NCBI GenBank assembly: GCA_007922305.1
Contig: ML677373.1
Coordinates: 16,377,804 to 16,441,803, forward strand
DNA from: Dermatemys mawii
Lineage: Eukaryota > Chordata > Testudines > Dermatemydidae
Length of the DNA stretch: 64,000 bases
Direction: 5' to 3'
The notes under the pieces are model-generated. The model saw only the letters and a list, made by a program, of their open reading frames with translations, was not told the origin of the DNA and made no database searches. Positions 9,565 to 21,945 of this stretch are shown one piece after another; the first letter of the stretch is position 1, and each line of letters opens with the position of its first letter. Position numbers and translations under genes: made by a program.

Positions 9565-10030
9565 CAGATTCTGATCTGTTACACTAGTGTAAACCCAGAA
9601 TGTAATTATTGACTTCAGTTGAGTTACAGGACACTCAAACCTTCAGAAGAACAGCCATACTGGGTCAGACCAGTGGTCCATCTAGCTTGGTATCCTGTCT
9701 TCGGACCCTGGCCAATCCTAGGTGCTTCAGGGGGAATGAACAGAACAGGCAGTCATTGAATGATCCATCCCCTGTCATCCACTCAAAGCATGAGGTTGCA
9801 ACCTTGCCCATCCTGGCTAATGATCATATATGGACCTATCCTCCATGAACTTGCCTAATTCTGCCCTAAGCAACAGGCAGAAAAGGAAACCTCTTAAGGC
9901 TGGATTTTGATTATAGAGTCTAATTCAAAACCATTTGATGTCAATGGGAATTTTTCACTGAGTTCAGGGGACTTTAAATTACTCCATAGTATCTCTAATG
10001 GAGTTATACCAGTGTCAGAGATGAGAACCT
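9565..10030. repeat. Worn amniote repeats: palindromic fragments and a CR1-associated block
   Basis: From 9640 to about 9870 the DNA reads CCATACTGGGTCAGACCAGT, then GGTCCATCTAGC and later CCTATCCTCCATGAACTTGC. This dispersed repeat is common in turtle genomes and I associate it with CR1 LINE 3' regions; a related copy is at 33775-33955. On either side (9565-9620, 9900-10025) are 'GACTTCAGTTGAGTTAC' and 'GATGTCAATGGGAA' type fragments of an old palindromic repeat. Confidence 0.55.
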
Positions 10031-13000
10031 GGTACATAATATCAACAGTCTGGCGAAAACAGAGCAATAAGAAACCTTATGTTTTCAAATAAAGTGGCAT
10101 ATTCTTCCTAAACTCTGCTTGTGACCCTACACTCCTACAACATTTGAGAGAGCAAACGGTGCTGCTGGGAGCAGGAAACCACTCCTCTCCCTGCTGGTTG
10201 ATCACTTGCTATGTGCAGCATGCGGTGCCATTGTCAGAACCATCTGATAAAGAAGCAAAATAAATAAATAGAATGACAATAGTTAGGGAGGAAAAATAAT
10301 GTGCAAAAATCACATTAATTTGCAAAATTAATTTCTTATTTAAAAACATATAAAGCTGGGAACAGTGTTTTGGACCCAAGCTGGGAAGTTATTCTGTGGC
10401 TTTTATTTATTTGCCTTCACACTGACTAGTTCTTGTGAAACTGTGGTTTTTTTCTCTCAATTTGAAGGGGCCTCAGAGTTTAGAGTTAACAGTAATTGAT
10501 ACCCTTCTCCCAAATTAAATAACACTTAGAGTTGGCAAGAGGAAAAAACACCCCTTTTCTTGAGATATTTTTAACAAGCCATTGTGCACACAATGTGTTT
10601 CTTTTCCTCTCTCTCTCACGTGCACACACACAAAATTAAGAAGTGATTATCCCTTGCCATTCTTTTTTCAGAAGCCCCTGAAAGTAAGCCAGCCTTTTAA
10701 TGATCACCTGTCAGAATGTATTTGTAATCTGAGTTACGGGTCAGCTGTTGGCATGTTTTTCGCAGCCCATTGATTTTTAGTGTTTTTTCCTGAGTTGTTT
10801 GCAACATTCTTGGGGCTCATAATCTTTTTTTCACAAGTGCAGTAATAAATCCTTTTTTTTTTACTGTTGTAAAATAAATCCAGGTCTCAGTGTGTTGCAG
10901 AGGGAAGGGAGAAATAGCCGTGACTGCAGTTTTTAAAATTTCATGGCACCTTCTATTGCCTAACAATCATGTAGTTTATTTTTTCTCTAGATGAGGAGTT
11001 GAGTTCATGTTTGTAAGTCATAATATTTTTTCTGTGCTATAACTGGATGCAGAGTAAAACCAAGTAAATTTTTAAGCAGTAACTTTCTTAAAGACAATGC
11101 AGATTCACTCTGTCAATAGATTTTAACATACATCATTTTATAAACATTTCTGTTTTCACACACTCTGTTTTGAGGAAATATCAGAATTCCAGCATGGACT
11201 TCAGTATTTGATCTACTTTTCAAATCAGACTACAAATGTATTTTAAAAATATCAAACTCTTAATATTTAAAAAATAGCAGTTAAAACTGCTGTGAAAAGA
11301 ATTCCTGTTCTTAAATACAGAAGACATGAGCTTGCAGCTAAATTATTATTCATAATGTAAACAAGCATTAGAATGGAGGCATGCCATTTACACATTACAT
11401 GCGGATTTTATAGTCTGTTTTTAAAATTGTGCCTCGAGAAATAAGTCTTGGATTGCTAGTTGTGGGCTTCCTTTTTTAGTTACCAAAAGGCCTTCTGCTT
11501 GGTTGTCGTGATTGATTTTACTATGCCAAGACACTGGCCCAATTAGAATTCAAAGAAGTATTACAATACCAATAAAAATGGAATTCATATGGTCTTATTA
11601 GTGCTAGGGTGATAACTGTACCACAGTTTATATATATATTCTTTTGTCTTCAGCATGCATCCTCTGAGTTTCATCTTGGTTAATGTTATTAGTGCCGCCT
11701 GTCTTGCAGTGTGGCAGTTTATATATAGAGAGAGCCAAATCTTGCTCACCTCCCATCAGATGGGCTATTGGTTTAAATGGGTCTGCTCCCATGCGTAAGA
11801 CCAGCAGAATTTGGCCCATAGTATGTGATACGTTGACGCTAAAATATGTGCATGCATACATGTGTGAGTACTATTTGTGTATGTGGGGGGATGTATATTA
11901 ATTTGTGCGGTAGGGCAGGGGCTGAGAGAGGTATGTATATAACATTCATATACAAGCAACATAAAATGCATTGTTGAAATTATGATACTACATATCACAC
12001 GTGTGCTGAAATTTAACCATTCTTTGAACGACACAATTAGTTCCTGAATACTAACATATTTTACCACTACTGGAAATGATCCAAGAACATGCAGTGACAT
12101 TTGCCAGAGAATTTAGCTGAGCTCAGCAAAGCTAATCTGACCTTACCTGTAAATATGACAGTACAGAATTTTAATGGATTAATTTTCCTTAGTAAACAAT
12201 GCTCCATTTTTTTTGTATTGGACTGTGTATCTTTACATTGTGGTTGACAAAAAGATACATTCATCAATTTATCATTTGTTTTCTCAGTGAAGAATGAATA
12301 AAATAAGAATCCAACCCAGTAGAGTAAGTGGAGGCTGGATATAAAGGATATAGTTTTTATTTGGATCAAGAGCTATTCAGCATAGTGAGTGCTGCAAGAT
12401 TAGATTCTGGTTATGATTTTGTTTAATAATGAGGCATAGTGATTGTTCAACTCAGCAGTGCAGTGTTACATCCTTCACTAATGTGTAGGTGGACTTGGAA
12501 GTATTTTCTCTTTGCTGTAAGGAGCACTTTACCCCTGATTAGTTGGTTTAAATCAATAGTCATCTTAAGGAAAATGTTTTTACAAGGTTAATTTTTTAAA
12601 TTAACTTGTTTTACCACGAACACATTTTATTGATGCTCTATATTATGTGTGTTCCATCTCTGCAGACCTTGTGTAGTCTTTGTCTGTTCTGAAGTAGGAA
12701 CACAGACCTGAATTTGGCTATGAAGTTCTTTAAAGAATGTTTAACTGCACTTTGCTGTTTTTACATGAAGAATGTTGAATATAATACTTTGCTGTCATCA
12801 GATGATACCTAGTTGGTGATCACAGACATCTGTTTAACATCTTTTTATATGTCATCTTTGTAATTTAAATGGATAATGCAGCTGTCATGAGAGGTCTGTA
12901 GAGAGTGGGTAAGGCCATATGGGGCTCAGTTGAAGCTGGAGTAGGAAGAATTTCCTTTACATTTTTGCTTACTTGGTGTATGAATACACCAGGAATGGAG

Positions 13001-13156
13001 TGCTGTCATGCACAATGCATGACATCGTTCTTCTCCTTTATTTGACAGATAGATACTGAACCAAAATGACAGAAATGAGTTACCGTTGGGAAGTTTCCAT
13101 TTCTTCCTCTTAACTGTCTGGTTCCAGTACTAGGGACACCAGGCAAATAGGTATGG

Positions 13157-13382
13157 CAGTGGTTCTCATATTTTTTTTTTTACTGCTGACCCCTTTCTCA
13201 CAGCAAGCATTTGAGTGTGACCCTCTCCCCCATAAATTAAAAACACTCTTTTATATATTTAACACCATTATAAATGCTGAAGGCAAAGCGGGATTGGGAT
13301 GGAGGCTGACAGCTCGTGACCCCCCATGTAATAACCTCGTGACCCTCTGAGGGGTCCCAACCCCCCAGTTTCAGAACCCCCG
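13157..13382. mobile_element. hAT-type MITE ('CAGTGGTTCTCA' terminus)
   Basis: It starts CAGTGGTTCTCA and ends CCAGTTTCAGAACCCCCG, a degraded inverted repeat. The interior has GTGACCC and GGGGTCCC blocks and a T-run. The flanking 8-mers AGGTATGG (13149-13156) and AGGTACGA (13383-13390) agree at 6 of 8 positions. No coding content. Confidence 0.7.
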
Positions 13383-14301
13383 AGGTACGACCTTTTGCTT
13401 GATCCATAGCTCCTCAGCACCATATACAGAGTGACTTAATTGCTGGCCTAGTCCAAGGAGGGGTGTGTTTTAACACCCCTAAATTCCAGTTTGCCTTTTC
13501 CCTCCCATATATCTTAATATTCTCCCCTCTTCCAGAACAATTTTCACAATCCAAGGACTTGCACACTCCCAGCAGCCAGATATGCACACAACCTCCTCCT
13601 AAGCTGTAATGTTTGCTTACAAGCAATTACTAGGTTCATGGCCCATGCCATGAGCCCCCTTACTGAGAGGCTGGGGACACTACCTCCCTGTAAATTTCTT
13701 GAACGTTGGACTGCCACATGGAAGTGACCAGCAGAGCCCTCAAGCAAGCCCCATACTGGGTGCTGCTTCTTCACACTGACTCTCCTGTGAAGGCTCCTCG
13801 GAGTGGCTGTTGCCTGCCTGACCATGTGTTTTAGGCACGTGGCACTGCCTTGTGCAGCCTGCTCAGTATGACTTTTGCTAGAAGAGCAGCAAGCCCAGGT
13901 TGGGCTGTTTGTTCCTGCCAGGATCAGCTGATAGTGAAATCCCAGCGAAATGGAAAGGTTTAACTGCATGGGCTGCACTTGCCAGGGAAATGTAATATAC
14001 AGAAGATCCTCACCAAAATGTGTTTTGGATCAAAGAAAAAAAGATGGGAAGCACATTTTGGCCTGTATAAAAATAGATTCTCTTGCATTAGAAGAAAAAA
14101 CATTGAGTGCACAAGCCTAGCTAATCCTGGAAGCAAGCACATTGTCTACTCTCCTCACCCACGAGATTACAATTTAACAGCCAATATCAAAATTCAATTA
14201 TTGGTTAATAAGATTTTTTTGTGTGATCAAACAATTTAACGTATTTAGGGGTTAGGAAGTACACAAGAAGGATGTTTTTGTGTGATAATTTGGAAATATA
14301 C

Positions 14302-14400
14302 AGGGCCTGATTCTGCACACCTCATATAGAGTCGCTTTTACCAAATGAATGAGACTACTTGTGTGAGTAAGTGCAACTCAAGGTAAGTAAGGGTTGCTCA
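14302..14400. repeat. Ancient palindromic amniote repeat fragment
   Basis: The segment has GGGCCTGATTCTGCAC, an interior GAATGAGACTACTTGTGTGA and AAGTGCAACTCAAGG. This is the worn form of a palindromic repeat (…GATTCTGCA…CAATGGGACTACT…) widespread in turtles and other amniotes. Similar scraps appear near 15590-15870, 30480-30545, 36685-36765, 39540-39620 and 49380-49475. Confidence 0.45.
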
Positions 14401-14820
14401 ACGGGCAACAAGCATGATTTATGTCTACAGAGACATTTCAGGACTGAGAGCAACCTGTATATATCATGATCATCTTGAGTAAGGAGCTATGGTGCATTTC
14501 TAACTGCCTTGTTTCATCTCTCGAAGAGTGGTGCAGTGTTTGACTAGTTCAGTTATTTGACTTTTTAAGAAGCCAGGGTATCCTAAGGCTTCATGGCTTG
14601 TTTCGTGATCTGGTTAGGAGAGGGGAGCTCATCAGCTATACACAAAGAAAATGTGGATGTTATCCGATTAGCTGTAGCTCTGAGGAAACGTTAAATTGCT
14701 CCAATTTTTATTTATTTATTTGATAGTAGACTGGCAAAGTGGGAGATAGCTATAGCCAGTTCTGCCAAGTTAATCACACCGATGAGGAGTTTACTCCTCA
14801 AGTAATCCTATTGATTTCAG

Positions 14821-15096
14821 TGAGGCCGTGTATCATAATATAGCCATGGTACTGTAGCTGTGCCAGCATAACCTCGTAGGGGAGGTGTAGCCTATAGTGA
14901 CAGAAGGGGTATTTTCCATCGCTGTAGGAACACCACTTCACTGACCAGTGGGCGACAGAAACAGTCTTCCATCGACCTAGCTGTGACCACACTGGGGGTG
15001 AGTTCAGCATAACTAGCACGTAGGAGGGTGGATTCTTCATATCCTTGAATGCAGTAGCTATTGCAATCTAAGTTTTAAGTGTAGACCAGGCCTGAG
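14821..15096 (-). mobile_element. GTCTACACT-type MITE, copy in intron 2
   Basis: On the minus strand it begins CCTGGTCTACACTTAAAACT and contains the family's internal hairpins, such as TAGCTGTGCCAGCATAACCT and CATCGACCTAGCTGTG on the plus strand. The far end reads GTGAGGCCGTGTAT. It is non-coding. The internal AGCTAGGTCGA-type inverted repeats are a familiar pattern in turtle MITEs. Confidence 0.65.
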
Positions 15097-16730
15097 GTGC
15101 TGCTGAGCAGGAGAAAGGGGTTGCACAAACTAGCACTTTGCCCCTGCGATCAACTCTAAGGGGCGTGGTAGAACGGAACGGTTCTTCTGTCTTTCTGGAT
15201 TTTCTGAGAGAGGTGGTCGCCAGTGGTTGTTTCTCTACGTTCTAAGAACAGTCTGAAAAGACACTCATGATCAGTAAAGAGTGCTTTGGAGCACTGTGGA
15301 ATCAGAAGCTCTCATTGGCTGGTGAAGCATTGCCAGGGATATATTTTAAAAGGCATATTAGTAACTAAAAAGGATGTTTTTGAAAAATAAACATTTCATG
15401 AAAACAGTCTCACTTTCATCAGTGGTAAAAATGTTATGAATTCCTGACAGGTTCCAGAAAAGCTTGGGATGGATAGAAAGGCAGTATCTTAGCCAACCCC
15501 AAGACACACCTGCTATGATCTTTAGCATATACAATGCTCTGGACAGTGCAAGAGTTGGAAAACCACACATTGAAAAATATTCAGTGCATCAAATTCAGTG
15601 GTGTTTAATGGAGTAAATTACACTTCTGTTGGTTGTTTCTCCTACTGAAGCCCCCTTCTTGGCATGGACTTTACAGTATGTCCATTGAATTCCAGATTGG
15701 TTCATATTACATGTTTTGCCACTTACTCCTGTGTTCTGCCAAATGTATACTCTGGTTTACATCACCACTGTTACTGGCCCAAAGCCATCACAGGAGTTGC
15801 ACCTGTTACTCTGGGCTGCCTTTGAGTCAAAAATTTGAAGGGCCAAATTCTGCATGGATTTACATCGCATATGAACCCACTGTTTAGCCGCTCTGACACT
15901 GAGACCTCTTCCATCGCTTCAGGTTTCCGTTCATAGCTATGTCTTTACCAACTTTAAAAGCAAAAGATTATGTTTGGATGAAATTTCATTTGCCATTCAC
16001 AAGCATGCTGGAGCAGTAGCATTTGCTTATATGCTACCATTTGTCATTTCTTTCCTGTTTTGGATGGTAAAACCCCAATCTTAGTAGGGCCAGGGAAAAC
16101 TCTCTTAGATCTTCAGTGCTTAATTGGAGATGAAGCACAGATAATTACTGAAACAAAATGTACCAGGTGCCTACAAATCAGCATGTTCTTTCGATTAGTG
16201 TACATGTGTCATAAACAGATGCTGGAATGAGCTGCAGCAGTAAATCATCTGTGACAAAATGTCCTCCTAAAAATGTATATGCATAAATGGACAGGCACAA
16301 ATATATTGTTTGGCTCAGATTTGGTGATAGGGATGGCAATGACTTCTTTTCCAATTAGCCATAGGGATCTTAGTCTACGGTTAATTCTTTACTCTGGAAC
16401 ATGGCTGTGGACAGTAGTTCAGAGATTAAGTAGTTCATTAGTTGGTTCTCCTGTATTTTAAAGAAATGGATAAACATGTCTCTTAATTCATAGCAAATCC
16501 ATTAATTTGTATGGCAAGCATTGAACTGCGTGTTCTCTAAAGTGCTTAGAGGTTCCCCTACTGGTTCAGTACCTGCGCATGAAAATGGCTATATTTCAAA
16601 TAGCCTGGTCACTTTAATTGCAATACAGAGGAAAACATTAAAACCAAACGCCAAGTGCTGTCTAAACAGAATCTCAGTAATGATTGCTTTCCTGGTTTTA
16701 TTTTCTAAGGGGGAAAAGAGACTGTAACTC

Positions 16731-16749
16731 TTTTTTTTTTTTTTTTTTT
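16731..16749 (+). repeat. (T)19 homopolymer and nearby simple repeats
   Basis: An uninterrupted run of 19 T. An (AG)8 tract lies at 16915-16930 and another T-run at about 17512-17531. I see no SINE body attached to these runs. Confidence 0.85.
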
Positions 16750-19068
16750 CCACTTCTTTTTTTCCCAAATGGAGGAAACAAACATGATGTGAAATAGATT
16801 CTAAACACAATGCTCCTGCATAGGTAATTTGAAGGAGTAGCCGATAAAGTTACCAAATCCTAGTGCTCAATCCTCCAAGAGCAGAATGTCACACTGGCCT
16901 TCAAAATGTATAATAGAGAGAGAGAGAGAGGAGCAATCTTGAAATAGTTTGATCTTAAAGTCTGCAACATGCAATTTCAAGATCTCATGTCTAACAATGT
17001 GCAAAAGAGGAGCACCAGGTTGAAGTATGTCAGAGGTAAATTTGGGTCTGAAATGAGTGATGCATCATCGAGAAGTGCAATGATAATATCAAGCAATTAA
17101 ATTGTAACTCTTGCTACGTGTGAGCTAGGCACTTCCTAAGGGCTAAATCCTGTTCGTTGTCAAAGCTGGGATGGTAACTGGCTTAGTTCCAGGGACTTTT
17201 CAGGGATCAGACAAATGGAATATTCCCTCTTTCAGCTGTTACTGAGGTCTCAAGGATTCTTGTCTCTATAGCTGCTGTACCTACATGCAAGGGGGCATTT
17301 GATGTACACAGTGTTGCTAACTCTTGCAATCTTACCACAAATTTCACGGTATATGTTTTTTTCCCTCCTGGAGTCTTGTGATGATATGAGATTCTTGGCT
17401 TCCTTTTTTAAATGTCAGTTTCTCGTCCTCGTGGCTGTGGAGAAAATCTTCAAAACATTGTACTGTAAAAGCTAAAAAGATCCCAATGCTCATTTTTTAA
17501 AGTCTCTCTCTTTTTTTTTTTTTTTTTTTTAGCCAACTTCATGACTTCTTGAGGCCTGACTCATGGTTTATAATGCTTTGAAGTGGTAATATTGTGCATA
17601 TATTGTAAAATTCAGTTGCCTCAGCTTGTCCTGTCTCCCCTTTGTACTTGGGTAGTGGGAGCCCTTACATAGGATAGCTTTGGACTGTCTACACAGGCTA
17701 TTTGCGTCCCATTTCCCCTTTTGTGAAGCAGAACCATTCCAGTTCTGTAGTCGAGGGCACCTTGCTGGAATGGCCCTGTTCTCAGCCATGTCCCATTTCA
17801 GTTTGGTGCCTGTGATCTTGAGCACCTCATCTTATCACAGCTGTTGGAATATCAATTGTGGGAAGACGTTGGCGGGGAGGTGTCTGAGTGACCTTCTGTA
17901 TATGTCTCCAAAATATACATCTACCAGCCCTTTCCACTTAAATCTCCCTTATGCAGCTTGTTTTAGTCAGTGTAAATTTCTTCTTATAGGCTGGGGCATG
18001 AAGGGGGTCAGTTAGGAATCAATAAGAAACATGGTGGAAGAGGGCTAGAAACAGGGACTGAGGAAAGCTAGGTCGTTAGGGGGATAAAGTAGAGAGGAAA
18101 GAGAGAGATTTGTTTTCTTGTGGGTTTGAAAAAATTGTGTAATTGAAGAATTGGCTTAACCTGATACGACTTTGTTTTTCTGCCAGCTTAGATATGCTGA
18201 GTTTCTTGGCATGTGCATTGTACAGTACATCGTGTGCTGTAAATATGGGTGTGTCGGTAGAAAGCTTTAATGACACAACAGCCTTGCAGCATAATATAGT
18301 ATATCAGTATAGTACTGGGCAGATTTTCCTTTTTGACTCTTGCTTGTTAATCTACTCTGTATTATGTTTCCAACGTACAATCGAGTCACTTGAAGACTAC
18401 CTTTTGACATAAAAAATTCTCTGGATCTAGTAATGGCATCGTAAAAGGGCATGTGAAATGAGGAAGACTGGTGTATACAAAGTAATGCTTTGAAAGAGAG
18501 TCGGGACTGTTCCCTGGACACAAAGATACAGTTTATTGGGAAAGGTTGGGAATGTGTTTTTATTTTTCTAATTGCATCTTAAGACGTTGCCTAGTCCTGG
18601 GGGAATGCTGCACCAAAATATTAAAAATTCTGTGCGCCATATTTTAAACTTCTGCAAAATTCTGTATATTTGTTAAAATAACACAGTACGACCCCACTGG
18701 TTTCAGTTATTTTGGTAATTTATTTTAAACTGCAATGCAGTTAATGAAGAACGGGCGTAGAGAGCATGGGAGGAAATCCGCCTTTCTCTAATAGTAATGC
18801 AGATAGTATTGATCCTTTGCTTCTAGTTATTTAGTCAACAAATATTTGCTCAGTGTTTCGTCATAGGCAACTGAAGAGCAAGCGAGGGCAGGGGGACTCA
18901 CATTCACAATTTATATTGGCTACTGACCATCTTCAGAAAGCTCAGTAGCAAACAGTTCATGGAGCACATTTTGTCCAAAAATGTAGAGCAGTTCTAATCA
19001 CAAAAGCACCATAAGCATTTATAAGGCCACAGAATGAGACACAGAGACTTTGTGTGTGTATGTGTGAC

Positions 19069-19194
19069 TTAGGGTGACGAGACAGCAAGTGTAAAAAATC
19101 GGGATGGGAGTAGGGAGGTAATAGGAGCCTATATAAGAAAAAGCTCCAAATATCGGGACTGTCCTTATAAAATCGAGACATCTGGTCACCCATA
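19069..19194 (-). mobile_element. Short hAT-type MITE ('TAGGGTGACCAGA'), copy 3
   Basis: Termini TTAGGGTGACGAGACAG and ACATCTGGTCACCCATA are inverted repeats, and the family interior CTATATAAGAAAAAGC is present. TGTGTGAC occurs at 19061-19068 and 19195-19202, a perfect 8-bp target-site duplication. It is inserted in the element spanning 18592-20212. Confidence 0.85.
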
Positions 19195-19396
19195 TGTGTG
19201 ACACAGAGACTGTATGCTGGCTGCTGGGAAGGATTTGAGACACCCTGCACTGTCTCTTTAAGACACTCACTGAAAGCTCTCCTGCTCTGTTCTGAGCCCT
19301 GTTGTCTCCCCTCTCCCACTCTGCAGAGATGGGTTTGATGGGGAGGGGAAGAAAGAGAAAGACAGAGACTCTGTGAGCTGACTGCTGGGTAAATTT

Positions 19397-19580
19397 CAGG
19401 GCTTGTCTACATTACCCACTGGATTGACGGGCAGTGATTGATCCAGCCGGGGTCCATTTATAGCGTCCGCTCTAGATGCGATAGATTGACTGCCGAGAGC
19501 TCTCCTGTCAACTCCGGTATTCACGTAGCTGAAGTATAACTTAGATCAACTCTCCCCCCACCCAGTGTAGATCAGACCTC
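19397..19580. mobile_element. GTCTACATT-type MITE nested in the 18.6-20.2 kb element
   Basis: It starts CAGGGCTTGTCTACATTACC and ends CAGTGTAGATCAGACCTCAG, so the ends are inverted. The interior shares GATGCGATAGATTGACTGCC and CACGTAGCTGAAGTATAACT with the copies at 21660, 31250 and 35585. TCAG lies at both edges but the duplication length is unclear. Confidence 0.65.
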
Positions 19581-19673
19581 AGAAACAGTGCACTGTTTCT
19601 TTAAGAAAGTCACTCAGTCATTCACCCTTCCCTGCAGAACCTCTGAGTCTTGAGCCAAGCTGTGTCCCCTACC

Positions 19674-19796
19674 TAGAGTGACCAGACAGCAAGTGTGAGA
19701 AATCAGGACAGGGGCTAGGGGTAATAGGAACCTATATAAGAAAAAGACCCAAAAATCGGGACTGTCCCTATCAAATCGGGACATCTGGTCACCCTA
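19674..19796 (-). mobile_element. Short hAT-type MITE ('TAGGGTGACCAGA'), copy 4
   Basis: It starts TAGAGTGACCAGACAGCAAG and ends GACATCTGGTCACCCTA. The flanks CCCCTACC (19666-19673) and CCCCTGCC (19797-19804) match at 7 of 8 positions, giving a clear hAT-size duplication. It is nested in the 18592-20212 element. Confidence 0.85.
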
Positions 19797-21121
19797 CCCC
19801 TGCCTCTTCTGTGCTCTGTGGAGATGGGGTACAAAAGCGGGGGGAGGGGGCAGGAGGAGGGGACACTCTGCTGACAGCACCCTCCTCTCCCCGCCCACCC
19901 CTCTGCCCTCACTCAGCACAGCCAGAAGGAGAGTCCCAGACTCCCAGGAGCAGCTGCAGGATGAAACAAGGTCAGAGGGAGGGGCAACTGAACACATGCT
20001 CTCCTAATCAGACGGGTGGAACTTAAATCTCTCCTGTGTGGCCGCTCAAGCCCACAGCTTACAGGGAACACAGCCAGGGAGAGGCATGTGACCACTCTGG
20101 CGGCTTCCCTTTGCTTCTCCATCAGAAGTAATTTTTCTGCGGGGAAGCAAAAAAAACTCTGGGGGCCATGAATTCTGTGCACATACAGTGATGCAGAATT
20201 CCCACAGGAGTAATGTTGCCTTAAGGGTAACTGGAAAAGTAGAAGTTAGATCCAGATCTGAAATTACTTCAGGTGTTGGGCTCCAGTATTTGAAATGTCT
20301 CCCTGCATATGTATTCTGAAGTGAAATTTTTTCATTTAAAAAAAATAGTTGCCCAAAGTTTTGTCTGTGACATTTGTAGTGAATTGACTTAACATGGTGA
20401 ATTAGTTTTCTATATTGGTTATTGAAGTCAAAGTGAGCTGTGTGCATGTGTCTGAGAGTAGGTCTTTGTCTACAGTGTCCTCAGACTGATTTCTGTCCTC
20501 GCTGGGCAATACCAGTAGAGCTGCATCTGTGCAAACACCAAGTGTAAGCAGTGCAGCACAGAATTTTCAGCCCAGAGTAAATGTGGCTGAGATGACTCTA
20601 AGGCAGCTTTTGATTCTTGGCTGCTCTGGAGACTAGACAGTTCAGGGGACTACTCAAACTTTGGTTCCCCAAAGTCTTTGCAGCAGTTATATGCTGAGGC
20701 CCAACTCCAACATGCTCCCTCCCTCCCCAATCACCCCTCCTACACTAGGACTTACAATTGGGTCCTTTGGAGATTGTCTTCCTCAGTTTCTGTGTTGGAA
20801 GAATTTGCATTCAGGGGAATTCACGTTTCTGTGTCACTAAATATCCCTGTCCATCATCACGTTTAATATTATTCAGACCCTTAAAGAAAGAGCAGCACTC
20901 CATTATGGAGAGGGGAAAGGGAGTGCAAGACCTATCCAGGCAGAATAATCAATTCTGGTTTAGGTCAGCTGTAAGGAAAAGGTCATGTTTCTTAGCTTCC
21001 TGTTGCTATAGATCCTGAATCTAATCAGCCAGGCAACAAAATACAGAGCGAGCTCTTTGGATGATACATTTTCTGAAGAAGTGCTAGGATGGAACTTCTT
21101 TTTTTTGGTTCAGGAATCAGA

Positions 21122-21243
21122 AAAGTAGCCATGTTAGTCTGGAATTGCAGAAGTGACAGAGTCCTGTGGCATCTTAAAGACTAACTAAAGTATTGGAGCA
21201 TAAGCTTTTGTGGGCTAATACCCACTTCGTCAGATGCATGCAC
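21122..21243 (+). repeat. Dispersed turtle repeat ('ATGTTAGTCTG…GACTAAC…CAGATGCATG')
   Basis: Contains AGTAGCCATGTTAGTCTGGA, TGTGGCATCTTAAAGACTAA and CCCACTTCGTCAGATGCATG in that order. This is a familiar high-copy repeat in turtles and crocodilians; its class is uncertain to me. The copy looks full for its 3' portion. A fragment is at 602-648. Confidence 0.65.
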
Positions 21244-21399
21244 GTTTTTGGTTGTTCATTAATTTGTTCTCTTTGAGGACAACACAGATTCAGTGAATGG
21301 TAATGGGAATTCTGTTTGTACCTGTATAACCCAGAGGTTAAAATGAGGGAACTCGGAATCGAGTCCAGTTAAAGATAATTCAAGCACCTGCATTCTGGA

Positions 21400-21590
21400 A
21401 AGGTTTAGTTGAAAACTTTCAAAAGTGGCCACTGATGCCTGGTGCCTCTATTTTGGGTGCCAGCTTGAAACACCTCAGGCCCTGGCTCCGATTGGAGTGC
21501 TTTGGCCCATCTGAAAGCAGATCACAGGTGTCACAAGTCAGGGACCCCAAAATTGGGGCACCCCAAAAGTCACTTTTGAAACAACAGTCC
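21400..21590. repeat. Worn amniote repeat ('TTTTCAAAAGTG…GGGTGCC')
   Basis: AACTTTCAAAAGTGGCCACT, TTTTGGGTGCCAGCTTGAAA and CCCCAAAAGTCACTTTTGAA form a loose palindrome. Related scraps with 'TTAGGTGCC' or 'TTTTCCAAAA' cores occur at about 25990-26110, 35885-36080 and 38835-38975. Confidence 0.4.
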
Positions 21591-21659
21591 TTTCTTCTGT
21601 GTTGGGTCCCGACTGCAGTTTTTGCTACGTTAGGAATATTTTGGAAAACTGTGTGGTCA

Positions 21660-21945
21660 CTCAGGCCTGGACTACACTAGGAGAGGGGTTTGAACTATGA
21701 TACGCAACTTCAGCTATGCTATTCATGTAGCTGAAGTCGAAGTATCTTCCTGGCCGTTCTCATGGCAGTGAGTCGACCGCCGCAGCTCCCCCGTCAGCTC
21801 CACTTACTCCTCCTGCCAAGGTGGAGTACAGGCATCGATTTGGGGATCAATTTATCACGTTTAGACAAGATGTGATAAATCAATCCCCGATGCATCGAAA
21901 ACTACCCGCTGATCTGGCGGGTAGTATTGACATGTCCTCAGTTGT
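21660..21945 (+). mobile_element. GTCTACACT-type MITE
   Basis: It starts CAGGCCTGGACTACACTAGG. It includes ATGTAGCTGAAGTCGAAGTA, AGTCGACCGCCGCAGC and a long stem (GGGGATCAATTTATCACG with GTGATAAATCAATCCCC). The right end, CATGTCCTCAG, is eroded. Same family as 31250 and 35585. Confidence 0.65.

Larger units (their letters stand above)
18592..20212. mobile_element. 1.62-kb hAT-type element with three nested MITEs
   Basis: The left end TAGTCCTGGGGGAATGCTGC and the inverted right end (TACTCCTGTGGGAATTCTGC on the minus strand) form terminal inverted repeats. The flanks ACGTTGCC (18584-18591) and ATGTTGCC (20213-20220... read as 20213 onward, beginning one base inside the end) match at 7 of 8 positions, pointing to the hAT superfamily. 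The interior has diverged tandem units (GCACTGTCTCTTTAAGACAC near 19247, GCACTGTTTCTTTAAGAAAG near 19590) and no transposase frame. Three younger MITEs sit inside: 19069-19194, 19397-19580 and 19674-19796. Confidence 0.7.
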
